From Hippopus hippopus (taxonomy: Eukaryota; Mollusca; Bivalvia; Cardiida; Cardiidae): 64,000 nt of DNA. The position numbers and the translations under genes are program-made. Positions 48,220 through 60,020 of the stretch are shown in pieces; position 1 is the stretch's first letter; each line of letters opens with the position of its first letter. The stretch spans positions 41,069,860-41,133,859 of the forward strand of contig OX328107.1 of assembly GCA_946811185.2 (NCBI GenBank). The letters are read 5' to 3'. Under the pieces are notes generated by a model. The model did no database searches, was not told the DNA's origin, and saw only the letters and a program-made list of their open reading frames with translations.

Positions 48220-51200
48220 TTACAAGTCTTTTCCTATTTCTATAAACTCTTGTATCAAGAAGTCCATATCTTCCGTTGTGGTGTCGAAATTTGATAACAC
48301 CATTCTGAAGAAATTGACGTAGTCTCCTTCAGGATTATATGTGATCATCATTGAGCCCCGTTCCATCATCCTGGCCTTCATCAATGGAGCAACCTGCAAG
48401 TAAACATAGCATGTTTTATAGGATCTTTTTCCTAACCCGTACGCTGCTAAGCGCGACTCAAGGACCTTTTGCAAATAGCTAGATCAAGATCAGATTGCGT
48501 AGAACGATCAGTCTGATCTTGGATCTTCACTGTCCGATCAGGAGATGTTTTTTTTTTCCTCAAAATAACTTAGAAATAGCAAAATTTGAATTTTTACTAC
48601 AGACTTGAAAGTTTCATTTCGCTTATTTGGCAGGCTAAGGGTTCAATTCGGTTTAAACTCAGATGGTATTGAAGGTGCAGTCTGATCTTGAATCTACAAC
48701 GTCCACTGCAGCATATTAGACAACAATCAAAATGCCAAGATGAAATGGTATTTCCAGCCGTCGAAAGTTTCTGATTTATAATTTGATAGCATAAGGCAGA
48801 GCTCCAGATAGAGGGAGTGATACTGATTTCAAAACTTAAAATGTCAATTATTTCTCTTCGAAACCCTATGTTGTGGGTACTCATTAGAATCGTCTCATCG
48901 AGACGATTCTAATGAGTACCCACAACATAGGGTTTCAAAGAGAAATAATGACTTTAGAATACCATCACTCTCTCTTATCTGGAGCTCTGATAAGGGTTTA
49001 AAAAAAGAACTTATTCGACTTGTCTTATTAGCCAAGCTCTATATAGCGATATTTGGAAATCCAATTGCTTTAAGATGATTCGAAAGCAGCCGCCGTCACG
49101 GTTCAAACTCACCAACCAATCTTATGAGCGTTTTTAGTCTATTTCTGTATTTAGAAAGTAGCTCAACTTCTGATTGGCTAAACCATTTGGTTTAGCCAAT
49201 CTGTAGTTGAGTTACTTTCAAATGTAGAAAATCTTTGAAAATAGGACTAAAAATGTTCTTAAGAATGGTTGGTGAATACGGACCAAGATGTAACAGGAAA
49301 TTGTACAACATCTTACCTTGTGTAGTTTTGCGTACCACTCGTCATTCTCTTCTTGATCCCTCATGCTGGGTGGAATGTACCGGAAACAAACGTTACACCC
49401 TTCCGGTTCCAGTAACAATCGGAAACCTTCAGTATTCTTAACCTTTTCAGCCAAATATTTTGACAAGTCAAATAAATGATTAATGGCTTCTTCCATCCCC
49501 TTATCACCACGACCTTTCCACAACATCCAGAGTTTTAGAACGTCATTCCTTCGTCCACACTGTAGAGACATGTCACCACTATCGTAAGATACGTCGTAAT
49601 GTTTGTCCTGTTGGAATAGATATTTGGCCTTGGCAGAGTGACACGATCCAACTAAGCCCTTGTGTTTGGTGAGGAATACAGAACATTGTTGAGATGCACC
49701 CATCATTTTGTGAGGGTTCCATACCATGGAATCAGCTCTGTAATAAATATATAAACAAACACTTGAATTCAATATACTCAGACAGTAGCACGAACGTCAG
49801 ACTAAACAGTAAATATGCAAACTAGCGTCGAATGTTTAAATCCAGACACAATTAAATCTTGAACTTTTAAGAAAATTACGGATGTCCCAGCTAACAATAT
49901 AAAAACCCCGAATATTATCTTTTCAAAGATCTTGTCGAATCGGACAGGGTTGATCCCAGATTTCAAAATCTGATCTTGACTTACCCAGTCGCCAAAAGCA
50001 GCCGAATTCTTATATTTCGTTAAAAGCAGCCAAATTCTTATATTTCGTTCTACAAAGTTGAAAATGTAAACATTGCAGCCCATATTACAATTCATGAATA
50101 ATACATGAAACAATGACCATCACTCCAAAGTTTAGGGAAATCATTTAACTATACCCCCTAGCGCGCCTCAAAGACACCGAAATCTTACCTATGAGATCCT
50201 TTAAGAAGATGTCTATGTCTCCTTGACAACGCCACACTTCCGCCGTAAGCTCCATCAATATGTAGCCAAAGTCCGTATTTCTCACAAATATCTGCGATCT
50301 CCTCGACTGGGTCAAAAGCACCGAACACTGTTGTACCACACGTGCAGTTGACGTAGAAGGGCTCATAACCCTGTCAAGAAAAGACGGAATAAACATTTAA
50401 AGTCGCACAAACAAATCAAGGGCCAGCATTCACCTACCATTCTAAGTTTCACGTCTTATTCTCAAGAATTTTCTAAATTTGAAAGTAACACAACTTCTGA
50501 TTGGCTAATCCATTCGGTTTAGCCAATCACAAGTTGTATTACTTTCTGAATCTAGAAACTGAGAATAAAACTAAGGATGGTTGTTGAATATGGGCCCTGT
50601 ATTTTAGCGACCCTAGGAATATATTTAAGGCATTTGAAAACATTTTGGGTAAAGGAGAAATTGCTGGATACCAGCATTTTCTCCTTTCCCCAATAATGTT
50701 ATATACCACTGTTTCATTTGTAGAAACTCGTAATTTTTCTTCATGACTTACAGTCCAAGTGACATTTTTTTTTTCTTTTTTTGTTTAAGTTTTCATTTAG
50801 ACATTACTTCAACGTAAATTTATGTTACAAACTAGTAAATTTCACTGGAATTTTCAGCATGTGCACGAGACATTGATTTTCTGAGACTGAACATACGTGA
50901 GAATTAATTCTTTGAGCACGAAATAATTAAAGTGGATTTCTTTCGGCAGCTGAATAAAAAACCCACCATAAATCAGAGAAAAGATTTTCAAATTATAGGC
51001 TTGTCTACACCAGGGGACAGTAGAGATCCAAGATCAGATTGCACGTTCTGTGCAGTCTGATCTTGATCTATGCCGGCCGCAAAAGCCTTTTGACTCTTTC
51101 GACAATTAAGCGGAAAGAGTTGACAAAAAGTATAACCAAAGAAGTGAAGTACCTGTTCAATACTACTCAGTATTTGCCTTTCGAGGTCTTCTGGGATTAT

Positions 51201-54200
51201 TTTTCCTCTTGCATCTGTTTTCACCGAGAAAACGGCTTCTGTGCCGAGACCAAGAGTAAATGCAGCTTTTGCTATCGAGTAGTGACACTAAAATATATAT
51301 ATAAAAAATATAATCATAATTCTAAATACAGGTTGTTTTTAGGGGGAGGGTTGAAGTCCCATAGTAAGAACAATAACTACGAATGTTTATTTTAAAAAGT
51401 ATTAAAAAGTTATCTCCCTTAATTATGAAACAATTTTTGCAAACCATTCTCATTTGACGACTTCTGGAGGAAGACCTTGGAATCAATTTTGGGAAAAGGA
51501 GAAAATGCTTGTTATCAACATTCTCTTCTTTTCCCAAAATGAATTCTAACATTTTAAAGACAAATCTTATTGTTTGAGCTACATTCAAATTGTCGTCTAT
51601 AATTACTCTTAATTTGTGCAAGTCTAAAATGTTATCGTTTGATCAAAAGAGTTTTACTCACCTTTTCAGATGTGAAAAGACACAAGGGCTTCTTCAAAGC
51701 AAAAACACCTTTCGTCTTGATTTCCGGAAACTTGCTGTATCTTGCCACATTTATACCATACAGGTTACCTATAGATCCACCTTAAAAAGAGGGAAATCCC
51801 TGTAGAAACATATGCATTTACACAAAATGTATTGTCTGGAAAAAGAAATGAGCCACGCTCCGAAAAAAGGGGTTTAATGCATCTCTGTGATGCAGTATAT
51901 CAAGCAAGTCGTCTCATAATTATGGATACATAAATTCGTTTTGTCAAACGACCAACTGGATCATGAGATAGAATGGTCCTTGGACATGCAGACTGACAAG
52001 GTTCGATACCTTTTGCTCATGGATCAAATCCCCTATTCACTGAGCATGGTCCAAATACATTAAATCTATGATCCTATTATCTATTACTGTGGACTATTAA
52101 GTGGCTATCAAATAAAACTGATATAGATACATGTTTTCGAAGGTAAAATTGGCAAGGCAATTTTTATTTCTAGGCCGTCTTGGTCAAAATATCTTGATAA
52201 AAGATATGGGACAAAGTAAGCAGGATCTAGGTCTACACTTTGCTAAAAAGTAGGTTGTCTACCCTTGCGCCGCACAATTAACTTTTTCCAAACAAGCCTA
52301 TCGTGGCTACGACTATATGAACCCGTGGAAAACGGCTTATGATAACACCGGGGGAAAAAAGGAAATGCTGGCTACCTGCATTTTCTCCTTCTCCATAATG
52401 TTTTCTATCCCTTCAGAGATAAATCCGAAAATATGGACAACATTCTAATTCTAGTCTGCAACTGCTTTCCCCATGGACTAGTCTGAAATTTTGTTGTTGG
52501 GTAAAGATGAAATGGACCATTTCCTTCGGCTTTAGCAAAAGAAATGTTGACTTTCAGACCGTTTCAACCAGAATCCTTCAACATTATGGGCAGTGTAGTA
52601 AACTGGACATAAACGTTATCATGGCAATGTCGAATATGTAGTCATCTCACCTGGTACGAAGATTCCTTCTCCGTCATTAAAACCAACAAGATTCAGCATC
52701 TTCTCGTAAATTTCCAATTCCATGATCGTGAAGACGGGGGCTACTTCGTACGTGTACCTGGAACATGCAGAGAAGACTTGTTAAGCCCTAACAACTCTTC
52801 AAAGATCCATACAAGAACCATAATTTGAAAAAAAAAAGGGCCTCTGTCGGTTTGCTTGGCGACGTATTAGATTGATTACTTATTGCAGTAGTTGCGTTAT
52901 ACCTTTGTGTTTTCCAATTGTGTAACAGTTTTTAACCGTTCTTTACAGTATAATTGTGTTTCTCCCCCGTCATACTTTTTTTTATAAGAAATATCATTGT
53001 GGGAACAGGTGCAACTGTTTGTTACAAGCAATTACTCCTTACAGAGTTGACTCCACCCATCACAGGACTCCACCCTGCAACCTCTGATTTAAGAAATTAA
53101 AATCAAAATCAGAATGTTGGTACAACCAGTCGCTGAACAATAGGGACAGAGCTCTCTACAGATACCGAAAAAAGTACTTACAAGCTCGAGTTAAGTGCCT
53201 CGGTAAGCCATGCTCCTGCTAAACTATTGATGTCCATCCCTCCGTACAACTGGTTGTAGAATCGTGGATGTGCTGGTTGAAAAAAATATAGATATATTTG
53301 ATAATCAGCTTTAAAGATAGCGTTACTGTATTTACTATAGTTACTATATTTTACCAAACAACAACATTTTACTCTTGTCCAAGTTGAAAGCATCTGCATA
53401 TAACAAATTAAATGTGGCTAAAGTAATGGTATCTCTCTTCAAAAGATTAGAAAGCATTATGGGAAAATCAGAAAACCCTGGTTACCAGCATTTTCTTCTT
53501 TTCCAACAATGTTTTACGAAAACGTCTTCGTCGGGGTCTGTGTGGTAAAAGTCACTCCCTGCTTATACAGACCTTGAAAGACCTTCCCATAATTATTTGA
53601 AAATACATTTACATTTCCTAGTATTTCAGTGACTAAGCAGTCATAGTGTCATGTACAATTAATCATGCGTTCCATTAGTGTCTTTAATCAGAATCTATAG
53701 CAATGTTCTGCCAATGATAAACTTAGAGATGGAAAAATTGTCCCATTGACTTGCAGAAAAAAAATAGGAGATATAAAATCAAGCGAGACACAGGCATGCA
53801 TGACCAATCCTCAAATAAATTTGAAAGAGAAAAAAGTCACAACTGTGTGCATTACAATTTTCTTACTCAATACGACAATTTCCAAGAACCCCTGCCTTGA
53901 CCAAACACGATACATACAACACTCTGTCTAAGCCACTGGCAATTCCACCTAAAAGCAAAATTTTCATGGCACATTTCGAATATACCTTGCCCGCCCCTCC
54001 CCCACACCAGTCACGACCAATAGCCCTAGCCCCCACTCTCTTTAAAACCTGTAAAATATGGTTTGCTGTCTTAGGTATTCAATAGCTCACTTACTTGTTT
54101 TAACACTGTGTTTGATAAACTGACTACAAGCTGCTAACAGTTCATCTGTAGAGCCTCCCTCGGCATCGATTTTCAGGATTGGAGCAAGAAGCTTCTTCAG

Positions 54201-56429
54201 ATCTTCAGGCTTGCTGAACTTACACATTTTACTGCAAAAAAAAAACATTATGATCTGCATTAACATACATGAATAGCATCGTGTTGAATGGATAGAAGTA
54301 TGCACAGTATACTGACAACATGTTTCTTTGGTTGCTGCGTAAGCTGTTCCAAGTTCTCAACAGTGTTTAGTTAGGCCTGTTTCATGACGAGAACGCTCGT
54401 ACTGTATTATTTACTTTGCAAGTACATAAGCATTTACTTGTATTACTGGTCATAATGTATTAAATACATTATAAATAAATGCTCTATAAATAAATGCTCT
54501 GTGATAAGGGGGCTTGGTGTACCCGCTAAAAGTATCGACCCAAAGAAGCCTGCGCAGACTGCGCAGGCTAGAATGTGGGTCGAAACTTTGGCTATATGTA
54601 AATTTTCTGCATGGCCATGTACCACTCTACCTCATCATTCAGTTTGTTTTTAGACAAAATAGAATGTATTGACCCATTATTATGTGAAAGCTTGCTTTGT
54701 ATAATGCATCATGGTGAGGCATTACACTCCCTTTTGCCAGAGTGTGGCTCATTTGAAGACTTTGACCAAAGACCGTGTCCTTACTTGTCACGACTGCGTC
54801 CTTCCTTCAGTGCCTCTTCTATACACAAGTCGGCCATCTTCCTCAATACATCGTACTCATCTGTTTCACCTTCCTCGCTGTTTCGTCTGCTCCTTTCGGC
54901 GCTATTAACTTCAGCATCGCTGCTCTCCTCGGACCCAATCCCATCATCCAAAATGGATTCGTCTGCAAGTTTGAGAAAGATCAATCTTGAACTTTTCGCC
55001 AGACGGCAAATTCATAGACTCTTACATGTTGAAAGCATTTGCAGATGACCAATAAAATTTGGCTCAAATAACGGGAGGTGTCTTAATAAGGATAAAAAAA
55101 AAAATTGTGAAAAAATAACGATATTACAAATGGTCTATGAAACCATAATTAAAATTTTTTGAGAAAATTAGTTATCGGCATTTAGTCCTTTTCCCACATT
55201 ATTTTCAAAAGCAGTCTTCCTCAGGGTCGTCTGTATCGGACCACAGATTGATAGGTATGGTTGAAGCTTATGTAGCCTGACTGAAAAACTTCATTTGTCA
55301 AAATGGTCGATAGTGTAGCTAAACTATTTCTTTATTGTCGATTCAGGATCTGTCAGATCTGATAGATCTATGATAAAAGCAAACGTTTTCCAAACACATG
55401 AATTCAAGAATAGCATCGCATGTAGTCCAATCATTAATTCTGCATCCACACTCAACCGTTGACCTACTAAATAGGTGAAATGAAACTTTCATACCGATAG
55501 TAAAAAACCGAACTTTCCTATTACAAAGGATTTAACCCTTTACCACACGGCAAAATTTAAGACCTATCCAAATTGAAAGCATTTGCAGAAGACAATTTCA
55601 GAGTGGCTCAAATGACGCAACTTTTCTTTGGTAGGGTACAAAACTTTGTGGGAAAAGGAGAAAATGCTGGTTACCAGCATTTTCTCCTTTTCCCACAATG
55701 TTTTCAAAAGGCCTCTTCTTCAGGGGTGTTAAAAGGCGTCATTGTGTGGTAAAGGGTTAAAGGGGGAAAATATTTCCTTAACGGACAGTGTAGATCCAAG
55801 ATCAGACTGCACGTTCTGTGCAGTCTGATCTTGATCTACACTTTCCGCAAAAGCGCCTAGAGTCACGCTTACCAACCTAAGGGTTAAAAGAGTTTGAGGC
55901 ATGCTCTGTGAAAAAAGGGGTTAAACGTATCAGCAAACAGTATCGACGCAGGTCAACATGCGCAGTGCGCGCAGGCTGACTTGGGTCGAAACTTTTTCGT
56001 ATTGTTCGATCTTCTGCATGACAAAGGACCAGTCTATGTCATGATTCGGTTTGTTGTTTAACAAAATTGATTTTATGGATCCGTAATTATATGATGTCTT
56101 GCTTGGTATAACGCACCACGGAGATGCATTTAACCCTCTGTCACAATGACTATTATCAATCTTCGAAAAGAAAATGGCTGCACCGGGGATCGAACCAACG
56201 CCCCCACCCCCTTCTCAAGTCTTGTACGCTACCGGCTGAGCTACCGGGAATCTGCAAAGAGTTCAAGCCTACAATTTACGAGTTACTCACCACTAGACAC
56301 TAGATTGGTTGTTCAAAGTTACTCACCACTAGATTGGTTGTTCACCTCTTCGATAGTCTGTCGAGGACTGAACTTCAGGTCGTCACCAATGACGGGAACA
56401 GTCTGATTTATAACTTTACTAAAAGACAT
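48220..56429 (-). CDS. CSAD: Group II PLP decarboxylase, CSAD/GADL1-like (cysteine sulfinate/acidic amino acid decarboxylase), 10 coding exons
   Basis: Exons (minus): 56429-56327, 54962-54785, 54231-54095, 53272-53182, 52757-52651, 51780-51662, 51287-51153, 50370-50189, 49737-49317, 48393-48220; 548 residues, all phases consistent. The first ~95 residues are an acidic, Ser/Glu-rich extension. The catalytic domain follows: [23 protein letters not shown] with the ring-stacking His247, HIDGAYGG with the cofactor-binding Asp329, NPHK with the PLP Lys361, and the loop Tyr402 in YDVSYDSGD. The part [20 protein letters not shown] is closer to CSAD/GADL1 than to GAD. Enzymes of this group make hypotaurine (hence taurine) or beta-alanine, or GABA in the GAD branch. 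Odd residues: HIDGAYGG for the usual HVDAAWGG, and VNCTCGTTV for VNATAGTTV. The start ATG is 15 nt inside its exon, after an acceptor. Length is normal for the family. Confidence 0.93.
48476..48540. repeat. Family C palindrome, decarboxylase intron 9
   Basis: TAGATCAAGATCAGATTGCG to TCTGATCTTGGATCTTCAC; one end is missing. Confidence 0.7.
48790..48992. repeat. 200-bp perfect-core palindrome, decarboxylase intron 9
   Basis: AAACCCTATGTTGTGGGTAC and its inverse meet at TCTCATCGAGA with essentially no loop. The inner 100 bp pair almost base for base; outer arms (GAGCTCCAGATAGAGGGAGT) are slightly diverged. CCCTATGTTGTGGGT is shared with the 166-bp array in FSIP2 intron 11. Confidence 0.9.
49107..49285. 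repeat. Family E palindrome copy, 32 bp from decarboxylase exon 9
   Basis: CTCACCAACCAATCTTATGA to AAGAATGGTTGGTGAA with TTGGCTAAACCATTTGGTTT at the turn. Confidence 0.85.
50420..50720. repeat. Family E palindrome followed by HP fragment, decarboxylase intron 7
   Basis: Family E spans 50420-50599. An HP core lies at 50637-50703 (CATTTTGGGTAAAGGAG to CCTTTCCCCAATAATG), without termini. Confidence 0.78.
51014..51080. repeat. Family C palindrome, decarboxylase intron 7
   Basis: GGGACAGTAGAGATCCAAGA to TCTTGATCTATGCCGGCCGC, 73 bp from exon 7. Confidence 0.8.
51445..51650. repeat. HP MITE copy with matched arm variant, decarboxylase intron 6
   Basis: Arms carry ATTTTGGG and CCCAAAAT. The far terminus (GTTATCGTTTGATCAAAAGA) ends about 10 bp from the exon 6 donor at 51661. 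Confidence 0.8.
51848..52051. repeat. Family B copy lacking inner palindrome, decarboxylase intron 5
   Basis: GAGCCACGCTCCGAAAAAAG to TTCACTGAGCATGGTCC, reverse orientation. Confidence 0.78.
52265..52506. repeat. HP MITE copy, diverged, decarboxylase intron 5
   Basis: Arms near 52355-52400 (GGAAATGCTGGCTACCTGCA) and right end GTTGTTGGGTAAAG. Confidence 0.7.
53345..53552. repeat. HP MITE copy, decarboxylase intron 3
   Basis: TTTACCAAACAACAACATTT to GTGTGGTAAAAG; arms 53455-53520 with turn CTGGTTACCAG. Confidence 0.8.
54483..54752. repeat. Family B copy, decarboxylase intron 2/1 side
   Basis: GCTCTGTGATAAGGGGGCTT to CCAGAGTGTGGCTCAT. The inner hairpin GCCTGCGCAGACTGCGCAGGC is perfect. It ends about 30 bp from exon 2 at 54785. 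Confidence 0.85.
55030..55245. repeat. HP MITE copy, heavily diverged, decarboxylase intron 1
   Basis: GAAAGCATTTGCAGATGACC and a right arm TCCTTTTCCCACATTATTTT, ending CTTCCTCAGGGTCGT. Confidence 0.6.
55532..55760. repeat. HP MITE copy, near perfect hairpin, decarboxylase intron 1
   Basis: TTAACCCTTTACCACACGGC to GTGTGGTAAAGGGTTAA; core 55629-55697 pairs almost completely. Both TTAA termini are intact. Confidence 0.92.
55782..55848. repeat. Family C palindrome, near perfect, decarboxylase intron 1
   Basis: CGGACAGTGTAGATCCAAGA to TCTTGATCTACACTTTCCGC with the turn GCACGTTCTGTGC. Confidence 0.88.
55886..56140. repeat. Family B copy joined to a SINE head, decarboxylase intron 1
   Basis: GGCATGCTCTGTGAAAAAAG to GGAGATGCATTTAACCCTCTG, then SINE sequence in place of its right end. 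Confidence 0.78.
56141..56252 (-). mobile_element. tRNA-like head of a SINE
   Basis: A box TAGCTCAGCCGG (56243-56232) and B box GGTTCGATCCC (56196-56186) on the minus strand. The body beyond ATGACTATTATCAATC is absent. Not a functional tRNA: the acceptor stem does not pair. Confidence 0.85.
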
Positions 56430-56475
56430 CTTGAATGAGTATATCTGAAAGAAAAATAGTAAAACACAGATATAA

Positions 56476-56744
56476 ATGAGCCATGCTCTGTGAAAAGGGG
56501 GCTTAATGCATCTGCAAAAAGTATCGACCCAGGTCAGCCTGCGCAGTCCGCGCAGGCTAACCTGGGCCGAAACTTTTTGCTATTGGTAATTTTTTCTGCA
56601 TGTCAAAGGACCAGTGTACATCATGATTCAGTAGGTTGTTATACAAAATGGATTTCATGGATGTATTACACTGTGATGACTTGCTTGGTATAATATATCA
56701 CGGAGATGTATTAAGACCCCACCTTTTGTCAGAGCATGGCTCAT
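56476..56744. repeat. Family B copy, best preserved (269 bp)
   Basis: ATGAGCCATGCTCTGTGAAA to CAGAGCATGGCTCAT. It is the reference copy for this family in the window, with the inner hairpin GGTCAGCCTGCGCAGTCCGC paired to GCGCAGGCTAACCTGGG. It begins 32 bp upstream of the first coding exon of the decarboxylase. Confidence 0.92.
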
Positions 56745-56804
56745 ATACATTTAAACGGCGTCATCCTTTAGACCCTGCACCCTTACCCTGCTGAGCGCGA
56801 CTCG

Positions 56805-57105
56805 ACATCTTTTGGTGGACAGAGTAGAGCAGGATCAGACTGAAGAACGTGCAGTCTGATCCTGGAGATTTCCCCCCCCCCCAAAAAAAAAGCGTGTTAA
56901 GGTGTTAAGGGTTAAGTTCGGAAAAAATGGTGCTTTGGCGAACATTCAATGGAATCTGTATGGAATCACAAATTTTGTATCAAATGGTCGAAAACATTGT
57001 AGCGAAAGTTGAAATTGCTAAAGATAATCAAGTTTACTTTAAGTCACAAAATACTAGATCTATTTCAAAACCTCATTCGACTTTGTCTTTTAGTAAAGGG
57101 TTAAA
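56805..57105. repeat. Family C and HP fragments in 5' intron of the decarboxylase
   Basis: Family C at 56812-56870 (GGACAGAGTAGAGCAGGATC and GCAGTCTGATCCTGG), then a diverged HP piece at 56920-57105 (TCGAAAACATTGTAGCGAAAG, GTCTTTTAGTAAAGGGTTAA). Confidence 0.62.
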
Positions 57106-57688
57106 CGTCCCATAGTAGGTTTTCGAGATCGCAGAAGTATTCGGCAGGATAGGAGCCAAATCTGGATTACAAAGAGATGAGCGGCGTGTTTTCATACGAA
57201 TGTAAAGAAAAATAACTATTACAGTACGTTGGAACGCATTGATATTAATAGTTGTTTCCCTTGACTAATACGTGGAGCCTCGTTATGGCGAGATGCAGAA
57301 GTTGTGACTATAAAGTCCGTTGTTCTTGATCTCAACCGATAAGCAGTGGCATGAGACCGAAAGATTTAGGCTAACAGAGTTTCATGTTGAAATTTCACAG
57401 GTTTGTATCGCAGGGTAGTATTACATCATTTATGAACAAGGTTGGACTATATAATTGATACTATCAGAAGTAGTACATGTATCTACAGAAATAAATCTTT
57501 CATCAAAGAAATGTATTTATTGTCAAAAACAGTAGATTTCTAACATCTGAAGAAATATTCGTATACAAATAGTCAGAAAAAAGATCCCCAATTCTAAGTG
57601 TAAAATAAAAAAAAAAAATCGGGGATAATTAATAAATATTTACTCATTATATAGATGTAAATCTATAATATTTAAAATAGAGTCTTAC

Positions 57689-57772
57689 CTATTTGTCCCA
57701 AAATGGAATTTAATATTCATAAATCCGGCTGAAAACTGAACGTAGGTTGATCTGGATGGCAACAACGCTCGA
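57689..57772 (-). other. Non-coding first exon of the decarboxylase gene (predicted)
   Basis: The minus strand reads GGACAAATAG followed by the donor GTAAGACT at 57688. The next exon begins at 56444 after TTTCAG and has 15 nt of leader before its ATG. The 5' limit is placed about 30 bp below the TATA box. Confidence 0.6.
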
Positions 57773-57798
57773 GTGTGGATGATCTGGTGCGCTCCCCG

Positions 57799-57805
57799 TT
57801 ATATA
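57799..57805 (-). promoter_or_regulatory. TATA box of the decarboxylase gene
   Basis: TATATAA within GGAATATATAACGGGGAG on the minus strand, roughly 110 bp upstream of the first splice donor. No repeat family member interrupts the 57.11-58.2 kb interval that holds it. Confidence 0.55.
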
Positions 57806-57809
57806 TTCC

Positions 57810-59190
57810 TGTTTGATTCGGGGGTAGTTTTCCATGAATCGCCGATAATCGGAATTCTACAAAACCAATTGATAGGCAAAACAAAAATTATTATGTGTTG
57901 TCAGAAATAATTCTCCTGTATAACAAACTCTCGTAATCGACGTATGTAATTGATCATGTGACATTTCCGTAAATCAGTACGAAACCCTGTTGCGAAATCT
58001 TAAAAAAAAAAAAACCTGTAGCGACTACGTTGGCCATTTAGGAAATGCCTTTGAAATATATTTTTCTTACTTTTTTTTTCTTTACTGATGACTTGCCAGC
58101 TAAATTCCTAATGTTACTTTAACGTTAATTCGTTTGTAAATCATTTTTCAAGTTCGATAAGGTTATAAACAATCCGAATAGTTCCATTTTTAAAGGTTAT
58201 TTATATACGCTGTGTAGCTCTTGATCAGACTGCAATGACTGACTGACTGAATGAATGAATGAATGAATCAATGAGTCAATGAATGGGTGGGCGCAAAGAT
58301 GGAAAGATAGATGGTTTCATACATATAAACCTTTAGTTACTTATCTAGAAAATGCAGCAATGTTGGGATCCTAAAGAAAACTAACAGTAAAGTAAGTCTA
58401 AACTGTTTACGTTAAAAGATTTTCTGCGCGGGAAAAAATGCGGTTAGAATTAAATTATTCCAGGTTATGTTACCATTGTTTCATTCATACGAGAGAAAGC
58501 GACCATGAAAAGAGGTAATAGTTCTTTTTTTATACTGTTTCTGTTTACATGTATAACTTAGTTCTTTTTAACTGTTTCTAAAATTTGCTTTCTTTTATGT
58601 ATATAAACATGTAAATATACATAAAAATTTTGACAAGCAATAACTGAATAACTACATTTCTTGCAAAAACGTAAAGTATACACAGTTGAAAACCGAGGTT
58701 TTATATTTGTGTGGCCTAGCAGTTGTACTTTTCCACGAGTCAGCTGTCAGGACAAGGTGTTCCCTCTACTCAGAGGCGGATCGGTAGTTTTCCCGATAAG
58801 CTGGAAGAAACCGGTACTAGGGCTATTTTTAGTAACAAGTGTATCACTGGTATTTTCTTTTGTTACTGAAGGTCAGATGTAACATCCACACAGTGTTTGA
58901 TTTTATTTGGTTATTAGCATCAATCGGGGATAATATTGGATAAAAGCAGTAACAATGAAGGAGTGATAGCAGACCAATGATGAGACTGCACATATGTGTA
59001 TGCTGATCTTATTCTACACTCTCCCATATCTAGATCTACATTCATTCTGTATGGGTGGATAAAGGGTAAGATCATTGTAGAGTTAGTATGGGAAGGTGTT
59101 ATGCTCCATTTAAAGGACAGTTATATCCACATTTAACTCAGCGATTTTCCAGTAGCAGTATTAATATTTACCTATAACTGGCTACTCTTG
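57810..59190. other. Intergenic DNA upstream of the decarboxylase
   Basis: Mostly unique-looking AT-rich DNA. A GAAT/GACT-type simple repeat lies at 58237-58275, and a palindromic family C relative at 58965-59105 (GATGAGACTGCACATATGTG). A short frame at 58661-58882 has no recognisable domain or splice context. Confidence 0.5.
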
Positions 59191-59204
59191 TCGTTTTTTC
59201 AGAC

Positions 59205-59642
59205 AATACAGATTAAGACCAGACTTCATTTTGCGGACATTAGAGGCTGAGATCAGACTGCTCAGAAAGTGCAGTCTGATCCTTAATTTGCTATGTTATC
59301 TATGATGTTAAATATTCTTGTATAAAAATTTGATTTGTTGAAATAAAACTAATAGATCTAGGGTCTTTTTTCCTTATTGAGAAAATTGCATTTTTTTTTG
59401 TGTGTGTGTGTACGTCTGTGCACTGTCAGTATTGAAGCCCTTGATTCTTGTCTGTGCGCCTATTGTCCTTGTTGAAAGTATTTTCAGACGACAGAATTCA
59501 TTAAATGCGACTTTACTGATCGGATTTGTGTATGACAGGGTAGAAAACAATGTGGGAAGAGGAAGCAATATCTCCTTTTCCAACCTTTTTCAAATATCTT
59601 CTTCGGGGATGTGACAAGTACGGCATTATCTGGTAAAAGCTT
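59205..59642. repeat. Family C and HP copies
   Basis: Family C at 59205-59290 (AGATCAGACTGCTCAGAAAG and GTGCAGTCTGATCC). An HP copy covers 59465-59642 with a collapsed hairpin turn (GGAAGCAATATCTCC). A TG-run sits between (59397-59410). Confidence 0.65.
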
Positions 59643-59666
59643 AATTTTTGAAACTACCATATAAAG

Positions 59667-59925
59667 AAATGGGTCATGCTCTTTGAAAAGGTGGTTTAAT
59701 GCATCTGCAAAAAGTATCGACTCAGGTCAGCCTGCGCAGTCTGCGCAGGCTGACCTGGGTCGAAACAATTAGCTGTTGGTCAATTTTCTGCATGTCAAAG
59801 GACCAGCCTACCTCACAATTCAGTTGTTTGAACGAAAAGGATTTTATGGATTCATGATCATGACTGATAAATTGCTTGGTATCATGCATCACGGAGCCCC
59901 CTTTTGCCAGAGCATACCTCATTAG
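59667..59925. repeat. Family B copy with perfect inner hairpin
   Basis: GGTCATGCTCTTTGAAAAGG to CCAGAGCATACCTCAT. The inner arms GACTCAGGTCAGCCTGCGCA and TGCGCAGGCTGACCTGGGTC pair fully. Confidence 0.88.
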
Positions 59926-60020
59926 TAAATATATCATGCAGATTTTAAAATCCCAAATATTGCGGTTTCAAAGTTCTATTTGCCCTAAACAATCTTTTAG
60001 TGCTTTTCGAACAATACAGC

